Below are positions 45,601 through 53,787 of a stretch of DNA of 64,000 bases, one piece after another. Numbering within the stretch: the stretch's first letter is position 1; every line of letters starts with the position of its first letter. Position numbers and translations under genes: made by a program. Origin of the DNA: a virus. Under the pieces are notes generated by a model. The model did not search any database, was not told where the DNA came from, and saw nothing but the letters and a program-made list of their open reading frames with translations. The stretch is from IMG/VR virus record IMGVR_UViG_3300043446_003193, positions 126,001-190,000 of that record. One strand, written 5' to 3'.

Positions 45601-47406
45601 ATCATAAGTAAATGCAGTTGCTAATGATTTTGTTATACTAATAGAACCATTTGAATATTCTCTTCCAGTTACCCAACTTGCACCCAATCCAATTTGACTT
45701 TGATTTATTTTAAAACGAACACTAAAATTATCAGTTAATACAAATCCATTTCCATCTGTAATTGTGGCCGTATGTGTTGATGTTCCATCATTTGCAGATG
45801 TCGCAGGATTATTAACAGTTATAGTAATTACTCCAGATGCCGTTTTTGCTCCTGATGCGGAAACCGTGCTATCGGTTGACGTAGCAGAAACACTTGTAAC
45901 AGAAAATCCATTATCATTTGAACCATTAATAGTAACCGTTCCTGTAAAAGTTCTATTAGCTCCTGTTAAAACATAATCTTGATCATCAATTGTTAAAACT
46001 CCCTTTTGTGGTATTAATATATCTCCGGTTTCTGTATATCCGGATACAAATGTAGAATTGCCATCGCTTCTTCTTGCTCTTACTCTTGCTTTTGCATATT
46101 GTGCAGTTGTAGTTTTACCTGCAATAGTTACCGAAGGTGTTACATTTGTACCGGCTGCAACCAAAGAAGTCCATGCTCCATAAGAACCACCACTATCTTT
46201 AACAGCATAATCTATATCATAATTTAAAGTAGTTCCACTTACAGCTGCAGTCAAAGCAGTGACCGTTACACCAAATGATTGTCCAAAAGCAGAATATGCT
46301 GCACTAATAGATGGTGAAACCATAGCAACAGTTACATTCGTAGTTGTATGATTTCTAACACTACTATTACTACTATTTGTAATATTTACTCTAAGAGATT
46401 GACTACCTAAAGTATTATAATAAATTGATAAATTTTGAGAAGTTGATGTAGAAATACTTGCTCCTGTTAATACCCAATTATAAGATATTGCAATAGAATC
46501 GGGATTATATAAAACTGTTGAAGTAACAGAATATGCAACAAAAGGTTCTACACTCGTAGAAGCACCAATTGATACCGCCATTGGTCTTCTAAATGTAGTT
46601 GCCGTAGTACTTGCCGTATCAAATGGGTTTGCCGAATCTTTGACCACAATAGTATAATCATCATCGGCCGTATTACTTGAATTATTAAAAGTTGCAGTAT
46701 TTACATCTGCAGAACCATAACCTGCTCCATTAAAATTATAATAATACGGAGAAACACCACCTGCAACATTCACAGTAAAATCTACGGAACCGGTAGTATA
46801 ATTATACGTTCCTGCGCCAGTAAATGATGGAGAAGTTGTAACTGATGTAATTGTTAAATCAACTGCATTTACAAAAACTGTTTTAGAATCATTTGCTTGT
46901 TTATTTGAAGAGTTTATTCTAAGTTCTAATCGTAATGTGTTTGTAGAATTTGGTACAATATATGTATTACTATTATCAACATAAAAGTCAGAAGCATTAG
47001 TTACATTTCCGGTAAGAGTTGCAGGAAATACATTTGTTCCAGTATATACACCATTTACCCAGATTTTAATATATGCCGTTTCTCCGGACTGCATACCCGT
47101 CACAGTATATGTAAAATCTAATCTTTTACCTGATTGAGCATTTGTATTAGCAGGACTAGTTAAAGTATTTATTGTAATTGCAGGAACTTTACCTTCAAAT
47201 TCTACAAACTCATATTGACTTCCAGTAGGCCTTGCTCCAGTACTTGGGTTTAATACTCCGACAGTATTTGGTAAATCTCTGACAGTATTTGGGTCAACTG
47301 TACCGGTCAAAAATTGATTTGCAACATATGAACCACTTACTGTCGTAGTTGCAGTGTTAAGACCGGCAGAAGAACCTAAATCTCCAATTCGTATATTACT
47401 TGCCAT
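42610..47406 (-). CDS. Giant Ig-like tail protein ending in a Hint (intein-like) domain, 1598 aa
   Basis: A long Ser/Thr-rich adhesin or tail fibre made of tandem Ig-like or fibronectin-like beta domains (e.g. TYNYTTGSVDFTVNVAGGVSPY near residue 200, in two parts). The last 159 residues are a Hint domain: CLAKGTKILMWDGSEKNVED from Cys1440, LKITFEHPIFIK (the TxxH-like block), VIVGDMMY, and FISLDVETNDTYFANNILVHN ending His1587-Asn1588, followed by only ten residues starting with Val. Inteins splice, and bacterial intein-like domains cleave at their ends. Here the +1 residue is not Cys/Ser/Thr, which favours cleavage over splicing. The start overlaps the upstream gene by 11 bases. Confidence 0.85.
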   Translation of the reverse strand: MASNIRIGDLGSSAGLNTATTTVSGSYVANQFLTGTVDPNTVRDLPNTVGVLNPSTGARPTGSQYEFVEFEGKVPAITINTLTSPANTNAQSGKRLDFTYTVTGMQSGETAYIKIWVNGVYTGTNVFPATLTGNVTNASDFYVDNSNTYIVPNSTNTLRLELRINSSNKQANDSKTVFVNAVDLTITSVTTSPSFTGAGTYNYTTGSVDFTVNVAGGVSPYYYNFNGAGYGSADVNTATFNNSSNTADDDYTIVVKDSANPFDTASTTATTFRRPMAVSIGASTSVEPFVAYSVTSTVLYNPDSIAISYNWVLTGASISTSTSQNLSIYYNTLGSQSLRVNITNSSNSSVRNHTTTNVTVAMVSPSISAAYSAFGQSFGVTVTALTAAVSGTTLNYDIDYAVKDSGGSYGAWTSLVAAGTNVTPSVTIAGKTTTAQYAKARVRARRSDGNSTFVSGYTETGDILIPQKGVLTIDDQDYVLTGANRTFTGTVTINGSNDNGFSVTSVSATSTDSTVSASGAKTASGVITITVNNPATSANDGTSTHTATITDGNGFVLTDNFSVRFKINQSQIGLGASWVTGREYSNGSISITKSLATAFTYDNFQYKVGSGGTYADLNSGTYTTAHNGWTAPSADQTWYYHVKASGGTYRQSDFNETSVTVYGYPNQGYGYSLTSNINSGTLSQVQSVVFSVTRSSGNFTKISARLDAYYPNGGSAGGQSLTDAQIDPDSVASFSFSALSLYDAICNSSTIGDGYGSVYLTYTISSGLYYYHTLTNKTVTVTREPGTIDVVKGGSGFVDGYAIRGVNFTLDASYTTNGPTETNSQGGYWYVWLDNNRMQASPLSFNGANPYNGTYLIRTNTSTTFCRKLATTSKTTLSSSSRGTVTYTWWGNLYTYSGTTNAWTLYINAGSERSKDISITVKGKRLASITGTPSVAFTKGYTEMSIYAGLLTYDSNDGTIDLTADNITVEYQIADTNGTVLTTQSGITFTGLSFGSTYKMRVKATDDWGTIKYSSWTANQLVEDLDYTFTLNTPATLYGIYAYQGPTYTPTRIINLDTWSGRTGGTFSTNSSVITFDNLEPNTKALASIHTVLSMDNKYTWSNFPGAYTTMTVSVDSGNAPGTGAYGMFRMFQNTYNGLWETADNTSPQQGEGALNIKTFQLYNTGDTSGNSLPYTNGNYYLAARVVSSATLGVTTTYRIHGQKSSTDTSQGTDYYIVLRNRGVVNTLSFVSKSVVCGGVTATYSVGQIDTATKLVIEKSTDNSTWTAAETFTSITANTNYAAFISLTSGTTMYFRAKIYNSSDTLLSTTATNSAISYNAVAASGNITAPTVSLDTPTCGTLTYAFSRTGTANAQNAATYYVVWYKCTFDYGPEGSILNQGSRSFGTSYAFSISSIACDNPIYYEIYAVSESGCSGTANSSCLIYKYTGAGCDCTGGGTCLAKGTKILMWDGSEKNVEDLIEGDLLKNISIDGFSEEEDAWKTFSTNTFDYVDSMSAVKSVTSGVWHYHYVINDKLKITFEHPIFIKRDNEYKFLRAEDVIVGDMMYNLDGNWEMIEEKIRVDELDEFISLDVETNDTYFANNILVHNVLGPGGKITP
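42613..43089 (-). other. Hint / bacterial intein-like (BIL) domain
   Basis: Encodes Cys1440 to the end of the 1598-aa tail protein. Visible blocks: N-terminal C..KGTKI....G...NVEDL..GD (block A), a block-B-like ITFEHP, GDMMY, a block-F-like VETNDTYFANNILVHN with the terminal His-Asn. No homing-endonuclease insert is present (about 150 residues). The C-terminal extein is ten residues and begins with Val, unlike canonical inteins. Confidence 0.82.
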
Positions 47407-50400
47407 TAGATAAAACCTGTTTTAAAGTATTTACTTCTTTTTTTAAATTTTGTATTTGTTTAACCATAATTGGAATTAGTTCATTATATTTTATGGTTAA
47501 ATACTCTCCCATTATTCTTCCATCTGTTAAATTTGGATATATTTTTTCAACATCTTGTGCAATAAATCCATAATGTTTTTTATTTTCACTATCAGAATTC
47601 CAACTATATGCAACCGGATGTAATCTATCCATATCTTCAATTTCAGTTTCATCTATATCAACTATATTTTTTTTCAATCTTATATCAGAACTAAGTGATG
47701 TTGAAAAACCGGCAATATCACCTTTTACATGCAATTCTCCATAGTGAGCAAAATATCCTGCAGATTTTATATTTGCATTAGCAGCTGTTGGTGTAGCAAT
47801 ATCTTCAACTTTAAGAAAATTACCAGTACTATCCTGTGAACTATTAAATAATGCCTGTAATCCTCTTTCTGAAATTTCTACTTGTTTTGTTAATGAAGTA
47901 GCTGTTAAAGATAATCCTTTTGCATAATAATTTGTTGAAGATGGTGAATATGAATCTACTCCAATACTTTCTGCCCAAATTGCATATCCAGCTGGTATAG
48001 TACCAAATCCAAATAAAGTAAATGAATCATAATAATCAATATGCCATCTTGTTTTTCTATAATTCGCAACCAAACCATTTGATTTTGTAGTGGATATTTG
48101 TAATGGGTTTGTTGTTTTACCAAGAGTTATAAATTGAAAAGAAGTATCTGCAAATTCTTCTTGAGTACTTGTAGTAGATGGAGAAACTGTTCTAGAAATT
48201 GAACCAATTGATGTTCCACCATAAGATAATGTACTTGTTACAGTTGCAGTACCAGTAACCGAATCAAAAGAAGTATAAAAATCAATATATTGTCCATCCA
48301 TTTGTGAAAGAGTAGTATATGATGTTCCTTTTTTAGTATTAAAATATGATATAAAAGCAGTAACAGCTGCTTCAGCACTACCACCTATCCATCCTCTAGT
48401 GATAGAAGAATAATAATTTAAATTCGTTGGGTCTTGACTTAAATTATATTTTATATGATATGCAATATTTAGAGCTGCTTGATCAACAGTTGAAAAAGTA
48501 CCAGTAGAAGCTACATATGTATACTCCATTGTTGGAGCATTGTTCCATTCTAAATCAATTCTATATTTAACCGATGCGTTAATTGAATATGTTGATGTAG
48601 CAGATAAACTGGTATACATATTAGTACTTGTTGCCGACAAAGTAGCTACCGTAGAACCATTAACATTATACAAATACAAATTTTGTGGTGTTGAAGTTCC
48701 TATACTAAAATAAGTTTGAGCGGTAGTTGCCGTTATTGCACTACCTGCTCCTGGAACTGTTGTTAACAATTCACCTGGATGAATAAGTACACGGTTTCCT
48801 GCATAGGTACTTTCCCCTGTAATTTGAATATAATTATCAGCCCCAGTTCCTCCAGCATTTAAAGTAATTTTATCTTTAGAAATGCTATTTTGACCAATAA
48901 CCCACCCACCAATAGTACCATCAGTAGCAGTTATTTTTCCAGATATGTTCGCGTTGGAAGCTACTAAAGCACCTGCAGTATCTACTCTAAATGGAGCAGA
49001 GTTAAATGCCGTATTACCCGCATGAAATCCTGCAATTGACATTACCGCTTGTGAATTACCGGATGAATTACCTGCTATTACTCTTGATTGACCACCATCT
49101 AATATCACACCATTTGTTGCAGTACCACCAATTAATTTTCCTGCTTGAATTTCAAATCCACCAATTGATCCAGTTTGAGCAGTTAATGTTGTTGCAGATA
49201 TTGCACCACCAATATCAACTATATTTGTTGCAGATGCATCGTATTTAAAATAATTACTACCACTAACAAAACTTACTTTTGGTACAAATGAACTTCCACT
49301 AATTCCTAACCAAATACCATTAGTACCATATGATTGAACTCCTTGACCTATTGAAACAAATGGTTTGGTAGTTCCACCTGCTAATGTTATATTTGCAGCA
49401 GAACCAGATGCATTAGTACCAATATTTAAAGTATTTTTAACATACGATTCATCAAATATTGCAATCTTAGCTGCAACAAAGAAATCTTGTGTTCCCAAAT
49501 ATTCCCAATAAGAATTGCTTGCTCCATCGGTAGGTGCATTTCCAGTTGTTTGCTGTAATGTTGCGTAATATTTTGTAACACCTCCTGAACTTTGATAAAC
49601 GGCATCTCTTCTTGAAGAACCCGCAACAGTTGTGTAATAATAAGTTGTGCCTGCTGCATATTCTCCTCTTAACACAATACCAGGACCCGTCGCTCCGGTA
49701 TTTCCATCAGTACCATCCGATGAAACATTTACATTATGTGTTTTATAAAAAGTTGTAGAAGTTCCTTCCGAATCTACATATGATCCGGTAATGCTTACAA
49801 TTAATCCACTTGTAGAAGATGGTGTAGAAGGTGTTATTGTTGTATATCCATCACCATCTACACCGGCATTTGTACCATTTGTTACAGAAGATATTCTAAA
49901 TGAAGGTATAACATATGGAGAAGTGGCATCATACGCATATGCACTACCACCTTCATTTACATATAATTTAAATGAAGAAGGAGTACCATATGAACCTGCT
50001 GTACTTTTTGTAATAGTTTGTCCATCTTTTTCAATTGATACAACTACCGCCGGTGGTGCCGCTAATGCTTTAGAAACGGTAGCTACAACATTTTTAGTAC
50101 CAGATGTACCTTCACTATCGGTATAGTTTACAGGTATTGTTACTTGAGCAGTTGAACCAGTTATTGAAGATGCCGTTGATGTTATTGTTATAACATTTGA
50201 CGAAACTGTTCCTGCCAATCCATTTGTATATGTTGGTGTACCTATTGAAGTAAATCTACTTGTACCAGATTCCAAAGCAGTTATCGTTAATGCGGTTGGA
50301 GTAGCAGAACCACTTGTTTTTGAATTTGCATTTATTGATTGTGCAGATGGAGATACTGCTACTAATACATTTGGTGTACCTGCTTTAGCTTTTGAATATG

Positions 50401-53400
50401 TTACTAATTTTACAAATGTACTATCACTTCCTCTACCATCTCTGTAAGTTACTTTTAAATTTATACTACCACTATCAGCGGATAACGCGGTTATAGAATA
50501 GTTGTTATTTGTAAGTACTGCTGTTACATTTGAAGATGATGAAATACTTGCACTAAATTTATTGTTTCCAATTGTAGATGCGTATGAAATATCTTCACTT
50601 CCAACTTTTACTGATATAGAACCACTACTTGCTAAAAACCCACCAAAAACAGTTCCACCAGAATATGCAGGAAATGTTGTATTTTCGTTTGATACTGTCA
50701 CTGCAATTTGTGATTCAGCTATTACCGGAGTAATTGTAATTGTATCACTATAAACTGCATTATTTAAATCATAAGCAGTAAATGTATATGTTGTTGCGCC
50801 AGATGAATATGAATAATCACTACCATTTATACTATATGATTGTACACCGGTGGTATTATTGTTAGAACCAACGGTCAAAGCTGGTTTACTACTACCACTA
50901 GTTACAGTAATTTCATTTGTAGTACTTCCTAAATTATTTCTTTTTACATCAATTGTTATAGTTTGTCCAGATGGTGATAAACTCAAATCGGTCATTTTAT
51001 AAAAAAACTGATTAGCGTTAGAAACTGCATTTAAGTTTTTACTCTTATCACCTTTTAATACACCTTCCAATTGTACCGAAGATGAATATCCTCCTTTATT
51101 AAAATAATAAGTTCCTTTATGTGTAAGTTGGGTAGGAGTAGCATATGACCAAGATGCTACATTTGTACCTAGCATTGCAACATCGTGTTGATCATCTCCA
51201 CTAAAAACACGATAAACAGACTCGGTAGATTTTCCTATATATTCGGTAGATATTAAAGCTAATTTTGGTAAATAAGAACCAGAAGTTATGTAAATACTAC
51301 CAGAAACAATGTTATTTGTTAGCTTTATATCAATAAAATCATTAAGTTGTGCAGGAACATTATTATCGTCTGGATCATACACAAATTGATTTTTATTAGC
51401 AATTGCAATGAAATTTTGACCATCAATACCATCTGCACCAACAGCTCCTTGATCAACTCTATAAATGTTTACCAAATCTCTTACATCTTCGCAAGATGCC
51501 GTATATTGAACTCTACTAATTTTTGATGAAGATATTGATCCAGTAAAATTAGAAACCAAAAGAGTTGCGGATGTTTCCGTTACATTTGTTAATAAACCAG
51601 GATAAAAAGGTTCAGATGCATAAACCGATGGATTAATGTAATCACCATTTGCATCAAATGCTGAAGAGTAGAATGTTACAGAACCGGTTAATCCTATTTT
51701 TGAAATATCAAAATTTATTGAAGATACTCCAATTGTTTCTCCTGAGCCAGAAAAACTAAATAGTGTATTATCTGGAGTTACTGTTAATGATTTTTGAACA
51801 ATTGTATCTGTTCCACCAGTAAATGTAATTTCTTTTTCTAAAGTAACAGGTACATAATTGTTATTAATATCGTAAAATTCAAAACGAAAATCGTAAGTAT
51901 CATTATTTACTTTAGTCGGAACATTTACATTTAGAGTAACTTCATTAGGAGAAAAGTTTGTTTCTTGAGAAGCTCGTAAACTTATGTTTGATAAATACCA
52001 TTCTCCTTGATGAATATTAAAAAATATTTGTCCCTGCCCATCAGTATCTGGTTTAAAATTTATTTGTTGTTTATCAAATCTTCTAAAAGATTCACTAACA
52101 TTAAATTCACCTAAAAGTTTTCCATATCCAAGATCAGAGTCCTCAACTACGAATGCCGGTCCAACACCAAACACATTTAATTTTCCATAACCAAAAGAAG
52201 ATGATTGCAATAAAAGACTGAAATCTAATTGATATTCAGTATTACTTAGAAAATCAATATCATTGTGATTATAAAAAACTCTCTGTGGATGTTGTGTTGT
52301 ATTTAAAGTATTATCGTCTTGTAGTTTTACTGAAGATGCTAATACTGAATCATTTTGTGTAGCAGTATAATATGTATTTTCTTCATGTTTTTTATATTTC
52401 CAAAAATCATCTATTATTTTTTGAGATGAAAATTGTCCTATTCTAACATTTACACTTCCACTATATGCATCAGTTTGAAATAGTTCATTTGATTCTAACT
52501 GAATATCTTCTAATAAACTATAATTTCCAATATCTGATTTTCTTTTACCAAATATTTTCAAACGATTTACATCACCACTAAATGTTTCCAAATTAGCTAT
52601 TTTTATTTTAGCATAAGAAGAACTAATTGCAGAGTTTGTTAAAGTTACACTTTCGTTATATGGTAATGTAAATGATGCGGAAGAAAAATCAGTTACATAT
52701 TGTACGGCGTTTGTGGCATTTGAAGATGTTTCATAATAAGGAATTGTTGCTAATGCTTTTTTAGAATTAACAACATCTTTTATAATTGTAGAATATGATT
52801 GATTTAATCCAGTTATCGTAATTGTTTCACCTTCCATAGATGATGAAAAATTACTTCCACTAATTTTTAATTCATAAATTGTATCACCTTTGAAAGTTCT
52901 AAAATTTGAACCAGATGTAGGTTGTACCGAAACACCATCAACACTTCCACTAATAGTTACTCTATTTACAGTTCTATTGTATATTGGTAAAATTGTTTCA
53001 GTTATATCTACCGTCGGTCTACGATAGAAACGAATCTTTGTTGTATTTGCAATAATAGGATTTACATTCACTACTTTTTGCCATCTAACATTATATTGAT
53101 TTTCCCAGTTTGAAGGGATTGGTGTTAGTAATCCATTAGCATCTTCATATTCACTTAATTCTCCTAATATAGTAATTGTACATGGACCAAATGCAGTATC
53201 TGGATAAACATATACTGCCACTACTTTTGAAGTTCCTTCATAATATTCAGGAATACCTTCTCCTGGTTCGTGATAAATTACATTTCCTAATGCATCTTTA
53301 ATTTCTATCTTTATAAGAGTATCGGCAACTAATTCAGGAGAACCCTGAATTAAAAAAGAGTTTTTACCACCAGAAAAAGTTCCAGGTAGTTCGGTGATTC

Positions 53401-53491
53401 TAAAGTATCTACTATTTGGATCAGTATCTTCTAAAAATATATTATATCTCTCTAAATTTTCTGGAAATAGAGTCTTTTTAAGAATGGCCAT
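47396..53491 (-). CDS. Giant tail-tip/baseplate fibre with S74 chaperone, 2031 aa
   Basis: N-terminal 180 residues (YFRITELPGTFSGGKNSFLI, NVRWQKVVNVNP, KIRFYRRPTV) resemble the attachment region of large baseplate-linked proteins in T4-like phages. Multiple Ig-like domains follow in the centre (residues about 830-1230). Two short collagen-like stretches occur, GADGIDGQN and GNTGATGPG. A segment around residues 1270-1340 (YYYTTVAGSSRRDAVYQ ... YWEYLG) looks like a carbohydrate-binding or beta module. The last 97 residues are an S74 chaperone: SDIRLK at the cut site, HYGFIAQDVEKIYP, and a terminal coiled coil. Expect a trimeric, self-cleaved fibre. Host recognition or tail tip is inferred. Confidence 0.85.
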   Translation of the reverse strand: MAILKKTLFPENLERYNIFLEDTDPNSRYFRITELPGTFSGGKNSFLIQGSPELVADTLIKIEIKDALGNVIYHEPGEGIPEYYEGTSKVVAVYVYPDTAFGPCTITILGELSEYEDANGLLTPIPSNWENQYNVRWQKVVNVNPIIANTTKIRFYRRPTVDITETILPIYNRTVNRVTISGSVDGVSVQPTSGSNFRTFKGDTIYELKISGSNFSSSMEGETITITGLNQSYSTIIKDVVNSKKALATIPYYETSSNATNAVQYVTDFSSASFTLPYNESVTLTNSAISSSYAKIKIANLETFSGDVNRLKIFGKRKSDIGNYSLLEDIQLESNELFQTDAYSGSVNVRIGQFSSQKIIDDFWKYKKHEENTYYTATQNDSVLASSVKLQDDNTLNTTQHPQRVFYNHNDIDFLSNTEYQLDFSLLLQSSSFGYGKLNVFGVGPAFVVEDSDLGYGKLLGEFNVSESFRRFDKQQINFKPDTDGQGQIFFNIHQGEWYLSNISLRASQETNFSPNEVTLNVNVPTKVNNDTYDFRFEFYDINNNYVPVTLEKEITFTGGTDTIVQKSLTVTPDNTLFSFSGSGETIGVSSINFDISKIGLTGSVTFYSSAFDANGDYINPSVYASEPFYPGLLTNVTETSATLLVSNFTGSISSSKISRVQYTASCEDVRDLVNIYRVDQGAVGADGIDGQNFIAIANKNQFVYDPDDNNVPAQLNDFIDIKLTNNIVSGSIYITSGSYLPKLALISTEYIGKSTESVYRVFSGDDQHDVAMLGTNVASWSYATPTQLTHKGTYYFNKGGYSSSVQLEGVLKGDKSKNLNAVSNANQFFYKMTDLSLSPSGQTITIDVKRNNLGSTTNEITVTSGSSKPALTVGSNNNTTGVQSYSINGSDYSYSSGATTYTFTAYDLNNAVYSDTITITPVIAESQIAVTVSNENTTFPAYSGGTVFGGFLASSGSISVKVGSEDISYASTIGNNKFSASISSSSNVTAVLTNNNYSITALSADSGSINLKVTYRDGRGSDSTFVKLVTYSKAKAGTPNVLVAVSPSAQSINANSKTSGSATPTALTITALESGTSRFTSIGTPTYTNGLAGTVSSNVITITSTASSITGSTAQVTIPVNYTDSEGTSGTKNVVATVSKALAAPPAVVVSIEKDGQTITKSTAGSYGTPSSFKLYVNEGGSAYAYDATSPYVIPSFRISSVTNGTNAGVDGDGYTTITPSTPSSTSGLIVSITGSYVDSEGTSTTFYKTHNVNVSSDGTDGNTGATGPGIVLRGEYAAGTTYYYTTVAGSSRRDAVYQSSGGVTKYYATLQQTTGNAPTDGASNSYWEYLGTQDFFVAAKIAIFDESYVKNTLNIGTNASGSAANITLAGGTTKPFVSIGQGVQSYGTNGIWLGISGSSFVPKVSFVSGSNYFKYDASATNIVDIGGAISATTLTAQTGSIGGFEIQAGKLIGGTATNGVILDGGQSRVIAGNSSGNSQAVMSIAGFHAGNTAFNSAPFRVDTAGALVASNANISGKITATDGTIGGWVIGQNSISKDKITLNAGGTGADNYIQITGESTYAGNRVLIHPGELLTTVPGAGSAITATTAQTYFSIGTSTPQNLYLYNVNGSTVATLSATSTNMYTSLSATSTYSINASVKYRIDLEWNNAPTMEYTYVASTGTFSTVDQAALNIAYHIKYNLSQDPTNLNYYSSITRGWIGGSAEAAVTAFISYFNTKKGTSYTTLSQMDGQYIDFYTSFDSVTGTATVTSTLSYGGTSIGSISRTVSPSTTSTQEEFADTSFQFITLGKTTNPLQISTTKSNGLVANYRKTRWHIDYYDSFTLFGFGTIPAGYAIWAESIGVDSYSPSSTNYYAKGLSLTATSLTKQVEISERGLQALFNSSQDSTGNFLKVEDIATPTAANANIKSAGYFAHYGELHVKGDIAGFSTSLSSDIRLKKNIVDIDETEIEDMDRLHPVAYSWNSDSENKKHYGFIAQDVEKIYPNLTDGRIMGEYLTIKYNELIPIMVKQIQNLKKEVNTLKQVLSNGK

Positions 53492-53502
53492 TAATCTTTT
53501 TA

Positions 53503-53511
53503 CATAAATAT
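53503..53511 (-). promoter_or_regulatory. ATATTTATG promoter-like box
   Basis: One-base variant of the common box, 12 bases upstream of the 2031-aa gene. Together with the plus-strand box at 53533 it makes a divergent promoter region. Confidence 0.5.
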
Positions 53512-53532
53512 TCTCAAAAAAATAATCTTCAC

Positions 53533-53541
53533 ATATTTATA
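53533..53541 (+). promoter_or_regulatory. ATATTTATA promoter-like box (plus strand)
   Basis: Exact box in the plus orientation, 60 bases upstream of the only plus-strand gene. Its orientation supports ATATTTATA as the sense-direction form. Confidence 0.55.
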
Positions 53542-53576
53542 TAAAGAAAACTAATAAATACTATATTGTATTATAG

Positions 53577-53597
53577 AAAACTAAAGAAAACTAAATA
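53577..53597 (+). repeat. Tandem AGAAAACTAA repeat in the divergent region
   Basis: Two consecutive copies of AGAAAACTAA just upstream of the plus-strand gene. A similar AGAAAACTAAAGAAAA lies at 26491-26506 beside bS21, and AACTAAAGAAAACTAAA recurs inside the primase gene near 56960-56980. Could be an operator or only AT-rich chance. Confidence 0.45.
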
Positions 53598-53601
53598 AGT
53601 T

Positions 53602-53787
53602 ATGAAATACGCAATGTTGCAAATTAAAAAAGAAACCCATGAACTTCTCAAATCATATTGTGAAGAACACGGGTTTAAAATGGGTAGTTTAGTTGAAAAT
53701 CTAATCAAAAAACACGTTGGTGTTTCAAAACCTCAATCAGGTGTGTTGAAGGCTGATAAAGTTACTGTTAGAAATCAATCTTACTAA
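53602..53787 (+). CDS. Small ribbon-helix-helix-like protein, 61 aa
   Basis: The only plus-strand gene here. MLQIKKETHELLKSYCEEHG followed by FKMGSLVENLIKKHV follows the ribbon-helix-helix pattern: a short beta strand (LQI), helix A (THELLKSYCEEHG), then helix B after F.MGSLVE. Such proteins are dimeric DNA binders. The 20-residue C-terminus is basic. Its 3' end overlaps the 3' end of the Mre11/Rad50 gene by 20 bases, tail to tail. Preceded by an ATATTTATA box and two tandem AGAAAACTAA repeats that could be its own operator (inference). Probably an early or middle transcription regulator; target unknown. Confidence 0.75.
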   Translation: MKYAMLQIKKETHELLKSYCEEHGFKMGSLVENLIKKHVGVSKPQSGVLKADKVTVRNQSY

